Source: Sinorhizobium sp. 8-89
Lineage (GTDB): Bacteria; Pseudomonadota; Alphaproteobacteria; Rhizobiales; Rhizobiaceae
Assembly: GCF_030124325.1 (NCBI RefSeq)
Contig: NZ_JASKLR010000002.1
Location: 48,023-112,022, forward strand
Length of the DNA stretch: 64,000 bases
Reading direction: 5' to 3'
Below are positions 39,185-47,384 of the stretch, in pieces. The notes below the pieces were generated by a model that did no database searches, was not told the origin of the DNA, and worked only from the letters and a program-made list of their open reading frames with translations. The first letter of the stretch is position 1. The number at the start of each line of letters is the position of its first letter. A program made the translations under genes and the position numbers.

Positions 39185-40939
39185 GTGAATTTACTTGGGC
39201 TAACTCTCACTTCCATTGCGGTATTTGGCTCTTTAGCAATCTCGCATGCGCAATCACCGGCTGGCGAGGAGCAGCAGGCTCTTCCTGTAACCAGCGAAGA
39301 GCGCATATCCAAGTCTAGACAGCTGGTAATGTCAATAAATCCTCATGGTCTATTTGGAAATATTCTAAACATTTACAAAGTGTCCGGCGAGGAAAACCTG
39401 TACAATTTTTTGCCGTACGTGATTCCTGAGTGGAATTCATTTAAAACACACTATGAAAAACAGTGTCAAGATCAGCAATCAGTCGATGACACAAAGAAGA
39501 CAATTCGGATTCCTTTATCATTTTATAGCAACGATCTTCTTGATGAGATTAAACGTCTGATAGTTCTCAATAGTGGAAAAGCAGGTACAAACATCAGCTT
39601 AGGAATTCCGCCGTCAGTTGGGATCGTCGCGTATGCATTCGATCATGAGAATCTGCCATACGAGATTATCAATACCATTCCTCTTACTGACTTGCTTAAA
39701 GGTGTTCCTCTGACCGATGTTTCTTCAGGATTTCCTAAGCAATTAGAGGGTCGCGTAAGAGCCACTTGCTTCGAGTTAGCCGAAATCGCGGACTCGCAAA
39801 GACTGACTGCTCTTATGTTCATCGTCGGCGCGACAGCTAAGGTAAACAAACTTGCCGCGGCTGCATCAACTCTGGTCCAGTCCGACCTTGGCGCGCAACT
39901 GAGAAATAATGAAACAGAGGTAAATCGGACAACACTCACCAATAAAGGGAAGGGCGCCGGCATTGGCGTAAAATTAGGGGGCATCTCAATTGGTGGAGGT
40001 AGTCAGCAAAGCCAATCCACCGCTGATACGCAGCATTACAGAATAATTAATCGAACATGGCTGGATTCCAACATAGAGCGCGCTACGACTGGTGTTTTGA
40101 TTGACCAAATTTGTGATTCTGAGGTCTGCAAGAGCGACATTGTAGACCAGTTATTTAACCACTTCTTCGGTCACCTGGAAAAGGAGCGGGTTATCATTCA
40201 AGAGCAATCCGCGGACGCGTGGACTGCTAAGTACAAGATGGGTGGCTTATCTATACAAAAGATCACTGTTAGCGAAGAGCTAGCGAATACATTGAAGCAG
40301 GCCGCAGAGATGAACGATAAGGCCTCTGGCGAATACAGCGGGATCAAGTTTACGAAGGAAGATGCAGATAACTTGACTGCCGAATCGGGAGTTACGTTTA
40401 AGAGAAGTGGCGATCGCTGGGTTCCGACGAGCGTGGATGCTTATGTAGTCAGCTTGGCCGATCTAGAGCGAAGCATTGAGCTCAATTTTAATCAGATGAT
40501 CTTAGGGGAGAGTGAGAACGTAGCGATCCAGCTTACCCCGCTTGTGCGGCCAAGCGAGCCCTCCGATTCATCGGAGGCCGCGGCACTGCGCAAGTCAATG
40601 GAAGAAGCATGGTCAATGTGGAACGAAACGCAGCAAAAAAATGTTCCACCCCCGATACCTGAATATTTCCAACTGGGGCAACGAAACGCCGGCGCTGTGT
40701 ATCGGAACGACAAAACTGATTCAATTCTGGTTATTATTGATGCTAAGGGTAAGAAATCCTGCGCGCTCTCATTATATGTCAACAACGTTTTGGCGAACTC
40801 ACACTCAATTCAGTCACTCAGCGACACAGGTGTTGTTGCTGACTGTACGGTCGAGGCTTTCGTTCCGCCGGGTGCCACGTATCAGCTTGTACACCGCCCA
40901 CCTTCAAAAATCTCCCGTTGGAGAGAATACACTCCTTGA
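39185..40939 (+). CDS. Large exported protein of unknown function, fibre-like C-terminus
   Basis: 584 residues from GTG 39185 (CGGAGGG upstream). Signal peptide MNLLGLTLTSIAVFGSLAIS, then HAQ. The middle includes a Gly/Ser/Lys stretch (GAGIGVKLGGISIGGGSQQS) and long charged helices. The last 80 residues, with RNDKTDSILVIIDAKGKKSC, then EAFVPPGATYQLVHRPPSKI, resemble the small beta-sandwich (VPPGATY...W.E) found at the tips of phage fibres. The DNA is visibly richer in A+T than the structural genes, which suggests a different origin. No family recognised. Confidence 0.6.
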   Translation: MNLLGLTLTSIAVFGSLAISHAQSPAGEEQQALPVTSEERISKSRQLVMSINPHGLFGNILNIYKVSGEENLYNFLPYVIPEWNSFKTHYEKQCQDQQSVDDTKKTIRIPLSFYSNDLLDEIKRLIVLNSGKAGTNISLGIPPSVGIVAYAFDHENLPYEIINTIPLTDLLKGVPLTDVSSGFPKQLEGRVRATCFELAEIADSQRLTALMFIVGATAKVNKLAAAASTLVQSDLGAQLRNNETEVNRTTLTNKGKGAGIGVKLGGISIGGGSQQSQSTADTQHYRIINRTWLDSNIERATTGVLIDQICDSEVCKSDIVDQLFNHFFGHLEKERVIIQEQSADAWTAKYKMGGLSIQKITVSEELANTLKQAAEMNDKASGEYSGIKFTKEDADNLTAESGVTFKRSGDRWVPTSVDAYVVSLADLERSIELNFNQMILGESENVAIQLTPLVRPSEPSDSSEAAALRKSMEEAWSMWNETQQKNVPPPIPEYFQLGQRNAGAVYRNDKTDSILVIIDAKGKKSCALSLYVNNVLANSHSIQSLSDTGVVADCTVEAFVPPGATYQLVHRPPSKISRWREYTP

Positions 40940-40992
40940 TCCACTCAGCCATTCTGCGAGTAGGGTGCTCGGAAAGAACGGGGACTAAGGTC

Positions 40993-41328
40993 ATGCGGTT
41001 AACATCCTGGGATGTATCAAGGCCATCGCGCCGAGCCATCTCACTTGGAATTGTTTTTATTGCTTCGTTCGACACAGGTTATGCTGCCTCGCCAACAGAT
41101 CGCGGCTGCTGCGTTATCTGGCAAAATCAAAATAGAGGTCTTGTGAGACAGTCCATCGACCACACGCGCGCTCAATGCGCTGCCGAGGCGAAGGATATTG
41201 TTGAGGAAGAACGGTTCTGGGATTTTTTTGCCGACCGGCATTGCGACCAAGCCGAACGTTGCCAGGATGCCGCGTGTTCGAATCTATCCGAGGAGGGGAG
41301 AATGCCACCTCCGGAGGAATCAAATTGA
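40993..41328 (+). CDS. Small exported Cys-rich protein
   Basis: 111 residues from ATG 40993; no strong ribosome-binding site. A probable signal peptide ends near FIASFDTGYA. The mature part has CC in TDRGCCVIWQNQN and four later cysteines (AQCAAEAKD, DRHCDQAERCQDAACSNLSE), all of which could form disulfides. It lies 53 bases after the 584-residue exported protein in the same direction and may belong with it. Confidence 0.5.
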   Translation: MRLTSWDVSRPSRRAISLGIVFIASFDTGYAASPTDRGCCVIWQNQNRGLVRQSIDHTRAQCAAEAKDIVEEERFWDFFADRHCDQAERCQDAACSNLSEEGRMPPPEESN

Positions 41329-41422
41329 TAGTGCATTGCCAGGCTACGGCACGCCTCGTTCAAGGGTATCCGGGAGCGGGCGGATGATGCGGGGGTGTTT
41401 CTAATAACGTGACGCGAATGGC

Positions 41423-41605
41423 CTAGTGCCCGTGGGGCAACGCATTCCCCCTCGTTTCGCTGCCCTCGTCCAACTCTCGGAACGGCAGAAAACCATACTG
41501 CTCCAGCCATTCGCGCATGATCAGGCGGATCATCTCTTGTCGCGTTATCTCAAGCTCTTCGCAGGCGGCAGCGAGCGCCAGCTCAACGTCATTGTCAAAG
41601 GTCAT
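41423..41605 (-). CDS. Small ribbon-helix-helix-like protein
   Basis: 60 residues from ATG 41603-41605 with GGGAGG before it. MTFDNDVELALAAACEELEI, then TRQEMIRLIMREWLEQYGFL has the strand-helix-helix pattern of Arc/CopG regulators (a polar short strand, then ITRxExIRxxxREWL). Such proteins occur as antitoxins or single regulators in rhizobia. No toxin gene adjoins it. Confidence 0.6.
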   Translation of the reverse strand: MTFDNDVELALAAACEELEITRQEMIRLIMREWLEQYGFLPFRELDEGSETRGNALPHGH

Positions 41606-41785
41606 CTTCGACCTCCCTAACGCAGTACAACCAAGAGGGTCTCACAACGCGGGTTGCAGTCAAGGATTAGAGGCGCCGCCCAAAGTGGGTACTGCTCTAC
41701 CAGCGACCTGATCACATCAGCGTCGTTGAGCCCACGGACCCTATATATCTCTTACGTGCAGGGGGATACGAGGACCAGACCAGGA

Positions 41786-43264
41786 CTATGTCTTTATGAG
41801 GCGGACCACCTTCGTAACCAGCGCGGACAACCAGGACATGTCAGGTCCAGCAATTGCTGCGAACTCCCTGAGCAGACCGGCATTATTCGAAATGAAGTTC
41901 CACGCACCGTTAGCCACCGCCGTAACCGATTCTGTCAAAATGGCGCCGGGAATACTTGCGGTAAAGCCATCACCCACCGCGGCCGAGATCCCGGTAGAAT
42001 AAGCTATTGCCGCGAAGCCAGCGACCTTGATGAGCAGATTTCTATAACCGGTGTGCGCCACGTGATTCGAGCGCTGCGGCGAGGGGCCAGATCCCATGTC
42101 GCCGGTAGCCTCGGACAATATGTCAAGCGCGGCAGGCTCGACTAGGTCTGGAGCTTTCTTTAATTCATTAAGAAGCTCTTGCCCCTTGACCTGATATTCA
42201 ATGGTGTTGAACCGATCCGCGGAATAGGTCCTAGCATGGTCAGCCAATTGCCGACCCCGCTTAGTTGAGAGAACGAGCGGGCCTTGAAGAGCGAGAACGG
42301 ATTCCAGCGCCTCATTTGAGCCATACGGAAGTTCCGGTGCGTCACCGTGCGCAGCGGCGGCTCTGAGCGCACTACGCGAATTTTCCAGGCGCACGCCTAA
42401 GGCGTATATCTTGTCGATCGAGAGCTTTTCCTCCCGCAGAGCCGCACGGTATTGTTGAGCCACCGCCAGAAGTGATGGAAAAGCATTCGTCCCGATTAGA
42501 GAGGCTGCCAGATCTTCGACGGCGGCTAGGGTTATACTGGCGAGATCAACGAGGTCGCGAAGTTCATCTGCATCGGGAATGCCAGATGAAATAATGTCCA
42601 ACCGGCCGCGCTCATTCAGATCAAAGCTCAAACCGGGCTCTTGGACAGGAATTTCCGCAATTGAGCTAGCATCCGGTTGATCGGCGGGATCGTCCTCGGC
42701 AAGATCATCGAGGTCATAGTGGTCAGCGTCCCGCACAGGCGCCCAGTCGGTAATGCCGTCCGCCTCGATCGCCTCTACAGCGGCGTCGAGCACATCTTCG
42801 GGAAGGTTGGGATACTCGTCACTGATAACTTCGCGCGCATCGTAGGGTCCGCCTGATATCCATTGATATCCTCCCTCCGCGCTTATGTACGGCAGACTGT
42901 GGGCCGGATCTTCGTAGTTCTGAGAGAACCACTCAACAATCGAATTTACTTGATCTGCCCGTTCCGCCGCTTCAGCCTCTAAATCCGGCTCACTCTCGAG
43001 CCAATATCGCAGATCTTCAACAATCTCGTGACCGTTCGAGTCTGTAAAAGCATTGTTCTGAGCTCCGGCTGGGTATTCCCATAAACTCCAACTGAGCTCG
43101 CCTAACTCCGGATGATCAACGGTCGCCCGATGATGCAGTTCATCCCCCATCTGCCGTTCCGAGGCGTCAACCACCTCCCATTCTAGGTCATCAGCATCTA
43201 CAGAGAATAGCTCGCCAGAAACTGAGTGCCGTATAAGTGCCTCGCCTTCACACCGCGCTCGCAA
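41786..43264 (-). CDS. Large two-domain moron protein, defence candidate
   Basis: 492 residues from TTG 43262-43264, chosen for the AGGGGGAAG before it; a TTG at 43310-43312 would add 16 residues. The N-terminal about 85 residues hold DLEWEVVDASERQMGDELHH and LGELSWSLWEYPAGAQNNAF, a domain I recall from other rhizobial proteins of unknown role. A very acidic region follows (about 130-220). The C-terminal 250 residues are helical, ending in two hydrophobic helices near KVAGFAAIAYSTGISAAVGD. Cargo position and membrane-active-looking end suggest an anti-phage or toxin-like role, not demonstrated. Confidence 0.55.
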   Translation of the reverse strand: MRARCEGEALIRHSVSGELFSVDADDLEWEVVDASERQMGDELHHRATVDHPELGELSWSLWEYPAGAQNNAFTDSNGHEIVEDLRYWLESEPDLEAEAAERADQVNSIVEWFSQNYEDPAHSLPYISAEGGYQWISGGPYDAREVISDEYPNLPEDVLDAAVEAIEADGITDWAPVRDADHYDLDDLAEDDPADQPDASSIAEIPVQEPGLSFDLNERGRLDIISSGIPDADELRDLVDLASITLAAVEDLAASLIGTNAFPSLLAVAQQYRAALREEKLSIDKIYALGVRLENSRSALRAAAAHGDAPELPYGSNEALESVLALQGPLVLSTKRGRQLADHARTYSADRFNTIEYQVKGQELLNELKKAPDLVEPAALDILSEATGDMGSGPSPQRSNHVAHTGYRNLLIKVAGFAAIAYSTGISAAVGDGFTASIPGAILTESVTAVANGAWNFISNNAGLLREFAAIAGPDMSWLSALVTKVVRLIKT

Positions 43265-43333
43265 CTTCTTCCCCCTTGGACACGTTTTGCCTGGCCGCAC
43301 CCCCAGCCACAATCCCGTACCGCGTGCCGCTGC

Positions 43334-43666
43334 CTACTGACAGCCCTTCGCCTTAATCGATGATTCGATTGCGTTGACCTTGCCCTTCGACACGGCGACC
43401 TGGCCTTCCTTGTCTCCGCCGAACGTGCTGGAAGCAGGTACTCCGACTAGGAACACGCCGATTGCATCGCCTGTGGCGGCCTGGTTCTGCTGCTTCGAAA
43501 GGCTGGCGAGATTGGCCTGCTCCTTCATCAGTTCCTGAGCCAACCCTTCGCAGCCCTGATTGCTGTACGCAGCCATCGGGATATCGACCGGCACGATTGC
43601 GTCAGGACGCTTTGCGCAGGAAGCCACAGCCAGCGTGGTCGCCAGCACAACCAGACGGAATTTCAT
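43334..43666 (-). CDS. Small lipoprotein
   Basis: 110 residues. Signal MKFRLVVLATTLAVASCAKR with lipobox VASC predicts lipidation at Cys17. The mature part is helical (CEGLAQELMKEQANLASLSK), with a Gly/Val hydrophobic stretch (AIGVFLVGVPASSTFGGDKE) and a final KAKGCQ. Short lipoproteins of this type, sometimes misnamed as ABC-transporter components, are common in rhizobial prophages and could modify receptor access. Separately transcribed from neighbours. Confidence 0.75.
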   Translation of the reverse strand: MKFRLVVLATTLAVASCAKRPDAIVPVDIPMAAYSNQGCEGLAQELMKEQANLASLSKQQNQAATGDAIGVFLVGVPASSTFGGDKEGQVAVSKGKVNAIESSIKAKGCQ

Positions 43667-43789
43667 TTAATGCCCCTCAAAGAAGAAATTTAGCCCAACA
43701 CGCAACTAAGCATGGTTGCACGGTGCGGGGAAGGGCAGATCAAATGGTATTCCACAGGTGTTGGCGGGAGCGCGGCTGCACGTGGTGAT

Positions 43790-44323
43790 TCACGGCGTCA
43801 GCGATTTCCACTTCTGCAGGCGGCGCAGTTCCGCGCGACCCTCTTCCGTGACAGCATACCGGAGAGCATGGCCGTCAGTACCGACAAGACGAACAGCGCT
43901 TTTCTCGACTAGCCATTCGATTGTCACCGGACCTGCATGCGGAATCATGTCGATCGTGTCGCAATCCGGGTGATCTGCCATGAACCGCAGAATCCGCTCC
44001 AGCTTGGCGTCTAGTCCCAATTGTGGCCGATATTTCTCCCGGCGCTTAAGCTTCTTGGCTTTCCAATCAGCGTAGTCGCTTGTGGGTCGCTGCGCCTCGC
44101 CATGCTCCCTCGTCCATTTGTCGTAGGCTTCCTCGGGCTCAGCTGGAGTAAGGCCACTGATCTCATCCAGTTTCGCGTCTATGGCCTTGCGATCCCATTT
44201 ACGCGTGCCTGGAACAGGTGGGGGCATTTTGTGGGTTGAGACCCAGAGGGAGAAGGTGCCTGGCGCAATGCCGAGGTAGGCAGCGGCTTCCTTCCGGCCG
44301 ACAAGGCGAGGAGCGTCAGTCAT
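43790..44323 (-). CDS. AlpA-type HTH protein with C-terminal winged-helix module (copy A)
   Basis: 177 residues from ATG 44321-44323, which overlaps the stop of the preceding gene. N-terminal excisionase-like HTH (LVGRKEAAAYLGIAPGTFSL). A charged linker leads to a C-terminal module of about 80 residues, YRPQLGLDAKLERILRFMAD, HPDCDTIDMIPHAGPVTIEW and VTEEGRAELRRLQKWKSL, a winged-helix shape. The same module ends the protein at 44919-45464. Last gene of the minus-strand operon. Likely a DNA-binding regulator. Confidence 0.7.
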   Translation of the reverse strand: MTDAPRLVGRKEAAAYLGIAPGTFSLWVSTHKMPPPVPGTRKWDRKAIDAKLDEISGLTPAEPEEAYDKWTREHGEAQRPTSDYADWKAKKLKRREKYRPQLGLDAKLERILRFMADHPDCDTIDMIPHAGPVTIEWLVEKSAVRLVGTDGHALRYAVTEEGRAELRRLQKWKSLTP

Positions 44324-44508
44324 CACTCCAAGCGGTCTAGCCGAGCGTGCGCCAAGACATGCTTGAGCCGTTTATCGGGGAGGTTAACCTCGCTGTATGA
44401 AACGTACATATCGAGACCGACATCGTCCGCCTCTGCTAGCGCTTTTGCGAGTTCTTTCGCCAATCGCACGACCTTCATTGCAGCTTCTGTTTTGACGTCA
44501 TCGTCCAT
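44323..44508 (-). CDS. Small helical protein
   Basis: 61 residues. MDDDVKTEAAMKVVRLAKEL, AKALAEADDVGLDMYVSYSE then VNLPDKRLKHVLAHARLDRL. An amphipathic helix is followed by short strands. TGATG coupling to the downstream regulator. Function unknown. Confidence 0.6.
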   Translation of the reverse strand: MDDDVKTEAAMKVVRLAKELAKALAEADDVGLDMYVSYSEVNLPDKRLKHVLAHARLDRLE

Positions 44509-44598
44509 TCAAAACCCCCAGGTTGCATCGAGATTGCCGCGCGTTAGGAATGCCGTCAAGTTCGGTCATGGCTGCCGATCAGGCGCGTGGCGTTCTCG

Positions 44599-44898
44599 TC
44601 ATTGCCCATGCTTTTCATCACCTAAATGCGCACTGCCGATTGCCTGATAGAGCTCAAAGAGCGCATCCTGTGCCGCTGACGCGAGCCGGTACCATTCTGG
44701 ATTAAGCAGCACCGCGGGATGGTTGCAGAGCCTCTCGTCGACGAAATCCCCGAGCATGCTCGCGACGTGCAGTGCCTCGTGGCAGCCATGCGTGCCGGGT
44801 GCGAACTTCTCCCTCATCTCAACGAGAGGATAGTCGCGGCGGTCGGTAATCGCCTTGATGCGTCGCTGGCGTTCTTGCTCGAGATTCTGCGTTGTCAT
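44599..44898 (-). CDS. Conserved small phage protein
   Basis: 99 residues from ATG 44896-44898 behind CAGGAGG. MTTQNLEQERQRRIKAITDR, then GTHGCHEALHVASMLGDFVD, then a helical tail with ALFELYQAIGSAHLGDEKHG. The middle with HGCHEALHxASxLxxxVDExL recurs, as I recall, in rhizobial phage proteins of unknown function. Its upstream neighbour ends 21 bases before, so it belongs to the minus-strand operon. Confidence 0.65.
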   Translation of the reverse strand: MTTQNLEQERQRRIKAITDRRDYPLVEMREKFAPGTHGCHEALHVASMLGDFVDERLCNHPAVLLNPEWYRLASAAQDALFELYQAIGSAHLGDEKHGQ

Positions 44899-44918
44899 CT
44901 GCGCCTCCTGTGCAGCTT

Positions 44919-45464
44919 TCAATACCGTGGCGAGCGCACGAACTTTCCGTTCCGCCAATCGTCTATCCGCTTGATCTCTCGACGCCCCTCATCAGTCACG
45001 ACCCACTGTCGCGCGCCCTGGAAATTGATGCCGGTCTCTTTCAGCGCGCCAAGCTTCGTTAGCTGCTCCATCGTGTACTCCCCGGCGTTCGGAATGACGT
45101 CCGGTGTGGTGCAGTCTGTATTATCAACCATAAAGCGGATGACCTTCTCGTGGTTACCGCTGAGGCCCAGGCGTGGTTTTTGCTTTTCTCGGCGAATCTT
45201 CAACCACACGTCTAAATTTTCTTTTCCGTCGGGCGCGGCGGCTGCAAAGCCAGCGGTGAGGCCAAGGTATCCGTCGTAGAATTTTCGCACGAGCGGCACT
45301 GGTCGGCCATCGTGCAGCGGATCGATTCGTGGAAAGCCCTTCCGCTCCAGTTGCGGAATGACTGTCTTCACCCACATCGTCGCGCGATCCCTGCCAACGA
45401 TAGCGACGGCCAGTTGCTGGTCGGTGGCGAATAAGGGAAGCTGCGAGAGGAGATCTGAGCTCAT
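44919..45464 (-). CDS. HTH protein with the same C-terminal winged-helix module (copy B)
   Basis: 181 residues from ATG 45462-45464, coupled to the preceding gene by an ATGA overlap. The N-terminus (LLSQLPLFATDQQLAVAIVG) looks like a degenerate HTH. The C-terminal part KPRLGLSGNHEKVIRFMVDN, TDCTTPDVIPNAGEYTMEQL and VTDEGRREIKRIDDWRNGKF lines up with the end of copy A, including the conserved DC.T.D.IP.AG and VT.EGR.E..R...W positions. Probably a phage regulator. Confidence 0.7.
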   Translation of the reverse strand: MSSDLLSQLPLFATDQQLAVAIVGRDRATMWVKTVIPQLERKGFPRIDPLHDGRPVPLVRKFYDGYLGLTAGFAAAAPDGKENLDVWLKIRREKQKPRLGLSGNHEKVIRFMVDNTDCTTPDVIPNAGEYTMEQLTKLGALKETGINFQGARQWVVTDEGRREIKRIDDWRNGKFVRSPRY

Positions 45465-45748
45465 TGGCCGCGCCGTTTCTTCTGGCTCAGTGAGAGCAAG
45501 GATCGCTGAAGCTGCAGATCAGACAGAAACCCCCTCACGTTGACCGCGCGTCCTTGAGAGCTCGTCGGCATTGCGCGCTGCGCTTGCCAAATGTCGACGA
45601 GATCGCGCTCGCTGAAAAAATACTCGCGACCAATCAGCGAGCAGGAGCCAAGATCTCGACCGAGCTTGATCATTGTCCGCCGCGTGACGCGGAGGCGCTC
45701 GGCGGCTTCATCCGTGGTGTAGATCGTATCGAGCGGAACGGTTGGCAC
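45461..45748 (-). CDS. Excisionase-like helix-turn-helix protein
   Basis: 95 residues from GTG 45746-45748, chosen since GGAGGT lies seven bases upstream of it; the ATG at 45763 would place that sequence inside the gene. YTTDEAAERLRVTRRTMIKL is the MerR/AlpA-type recognition helix; the rest is a basic tail with QRSLLSLSQKKRRGQ. First gene of the operon 45748-43790. It may be the excisionase for the integrase encoded to the right, or the operon's regulator. Confidence 0.65.
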   Translation of the reverse strand: MPTVPLDTIYTTDEAAERLRVTRRTMIKLGRDLGSCSLIGREYFFSERDLVDIWQAQRAMPTSSQGRAVNVRGFLSDLQLQRSLLSLSQKKRRGQ

Positions 45749-45904
45749 CGTAGCCACCTCCATAAACGAGAAAACACATTGCCGTCGGCACGGATGCCGA
45801 CCGCCTTGTCGTCGTCTCTTCTTGTGGTGGTGTCGCCGCTAGAGCGCTGCGGTTTGGTGGGCCGCGATTTGGAAACTATTGGTGCGAAATGACGCGGTCA
45901 AGCG

Positions 45905-46168
45905 TCAATGCAACCTTTGCACCGGCTGATCTGAGAAAGTGTGGATACCGTTCCGCCGGACAGTCGCGAGAAATTCTTCAAACGCCTCCCGATCGGTGAC
46001 GAAGGTATCATTCCAGACAGTTGTGTTCCCTTCCTCGTCAAGCACTTCCAGTGTCCAGTCGAGATAGGTGCCGGCTGACCGGTAGATGCGCAGAATAACC
46101 GTCACATCGTCATCGACGAACTCGCCGGAGAATTCTGAAAACTCGTACTGCTTATCTGCTTGGGTCAT
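45905..46168 (-). CDS. Small acidic phage protein
   Basis: 87 residues from ATG 46166-46168 (AAAGG upstream). FSEFSGEFVDDDVTVILRIY, then DWTLEVLDEEGNTTVWNDTF and a helix DREAFEEFLATVRRNGIHTF. An alpha/beta pattern with strongly acidic surface, as in DNA-mimic or anti-restriction proteins, but that parallel rests on charge alone. Monocistronic. Confidence 0.6.
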   Translation of the reverse strand: MTQADKQYEFSEFSGEFVDDDVTVILRIYRSAGTYLDWTLEVLDEEGNTTVWNDTFVTDREAFEEFLATVRRNGIHTFSDQPVQRLH

Positions 46169-46355
46169 TGACCTTTTATAGCACGTGGAGGAGCGGCAGC
46201 GAACTTGTGTCGCTGTCACTGCATCACTCCTGAGTGCACACAGGTGTATTTGTCGGGATCCCAACTCCCGTCTTGGCACGGTATATCGGCAATGCCAGAG
46301 ACTAGCAGGAATAGTAGCAGGACTGCGATCGCCGTAGCTCCCGTCACGAGCCATT

Positions 46356-46595
46356 TCATGCGCGATCGGCAGAACGCAGCCGCACGCCCGGGCCGCCTGG
46401 CGTGGTTGCGCCGTCGTCAAGGAAGATGACGTCCTTCTCTAGTACCGCGCGCAGTGCATCCAAAGTGGATTGCTTTGCATCGGCGCCGTTCTCGATGCGC
46501 GTGATCGTGTTCGCTGTAACGCCGGCCAATTCGGCAAGCTCGCGAACGCCCAAGCCGACCGCAGCACGTGCCATTTTGAGTTGAATAGGCTTCAT
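46356..46595 (-). CDS. XRE-family regulator of the right switch region
   Basis: 79 residues from ATG 46593-46595. RAAVGLGVRELAELAGVTAN, then TITRIENGADAKQSTLDALR is a complete Cro/C1-type helix-turn-helix; the tail has VIFLDDGATTPGGPGVRL, typical of short XRE proteins. An operator copy (46599-46613) covers its ribosome-binding site and a second lies 52 bases further, so it is probably autoregulated and represses the divergent gene pair. A second regulator independent of the 7266 repressor. Confidence 0.85.
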   Translation of the reverse strand: MKPIQLKMARAAVGLGVRELAELAGVTANTITRIENGADAKQSTLDALRAVLEKDVIFLDDGATTPGGPGVRLRSADRA

Positions 46596-46598
46596 GTT

Positions 46599-46665
46599 GG
46601 TACCCTGTACAAATGCATGTTGACACAGCATCATAATCGGCTATTGTGTCGGTACAGTGTACAAA
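46599..46665. promoter_or_regulatory. Duplicated operators of the XRE switch
   Basis: GGTACCCTGTACAAA (46599-46613) and GGTACAGTGTACAAA (46651-46665) share GGTAC-N3-GTACAAA, starting 52 bases apart, five helical turns. Each contains a GTAC-N3-GTAC dyad. They lie between the divergent XRE gene and the plus-strand gene at 46700. Looping or cooperative binding is plausible. Confidence 0.7.
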
Positions 46666-46699
46666 CACACTGCGACAAACGCAACACGAGGAGCCTACG

Positions 46700-47080
46700 A
46701 TGGACCAGCAATACTTCATCTCCCCCGCCACTCGCGAAAGACTGGAAGCCCTGCCTAGGCGTCTTCTGCCGAGAAGAGATCCGAAGCTCGCCTATGCCAG
46801 ATGGAAGTTTAAGGTCGGCGACCTGGTGAAGTTCCATGGCCTCGTGGCGGTGGTCAAAGAGCGCCACAAGAGCAGGGTGGGCCATCAGCACTACGAAATT
46901 GAGGTAATCCGCGGCAACTGTGGCGATAGACCGTATCGCGTTGCCAGGGCTGAATTCCTGAAGGCTGCTCACGATGAAGACCAGGGACAAGCGCGCGTAC
47001 ACCCTGCTGCTATTCCACTTGCAGAACGGCCGGTGCTGCTACTGCGGCCAGCACATGACAATCAGCTACAACTGGCGTGA
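46700..47080 (+). CDS. Phage protein with SH3-like strand pattern
   Basis: 126 residues from ATG 46700 (ACGAGGAG upstream). ARWKFKVGDLVKFHGLVAVV, KERHKSRVGHQHYEIEVIRG then ARAEFLKAAHDEDQ makes a small beta-barrel like nucleic-acid-binding KOW/SH3 folds. The last 35 residues run on through the start of the HNH gene and look like shadow sequence, so a mutated stop near residue 92 is possible. Controlled by the duplicated operators. Confidence 0.6.
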   Translation: MDQQYFISPATRERLEALPRRLLPRRDPKLAYARWKFKVGDLVKFHGLVAVVKERHKSRVGHQHYEIEVIRGNCGDRPYRVARAEFLKAAHDEDQGQARVHPAAIPLAERPVLLLRPAHDNQLQLA

Positions 47081-47243
47081 TCGCCAGCGGCGGGACGCCG
47101 CCACCCTCGAGCACCTGCGTCGACGCGCTGACGGAGGGAAGAATAACCCAGACAACTTGGCTGTAGCCTGTAAGGCTTGCAATGATGGCCGTGGCGCCAT
47201 CGACTGGCTGAGCTATGCGTCCTGGCGACGCAACGAGTTTTAG
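46974..47243 (+). CDS. Small HNH endonuclease
   Basis: 89 residues from ATG 46974, which overlaps the preceding gene by 107 bases in another frame. CCYCGQHM, then ATLEHLRRRADGGKNNPDNL and VACKACNDGRGAIDWLSY give the two zinc CxxC pairs and the HNH core (EH...N..N...C..CN). Free-standing HNH enzymes of this size occur in the right arms of rhizobial phages. It may nick or cut DNA during replication or recombination. Confidence 0.85.
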   Translation: MKTRDKRAYTLLLFHLQNGRCCYCGQHMTISYNWRDRQRRDAATLEHLRRRADGGKNNPDNLAVACKACNDGRGAIDWLSYASWRRNEF

Positions 47244-47384
47244 AGTCACCAATGGCCGGCGCGGCCACCACCTGCGCCCACACCAGCAGCGCGCCGGCCG
47301 GTTGCCAACTAACCCAATTGTGCAGCTTTCGCTAATGCATGCTCTCAATTACTATCTCCGCGCGAAACCTGGCGGAGAGGGGGC

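Noticed and set aside
41654-42145. Plus-strand frame opposite the end of the large moron gene
   Set aside because: Antisense to the moron and without initiation signals.
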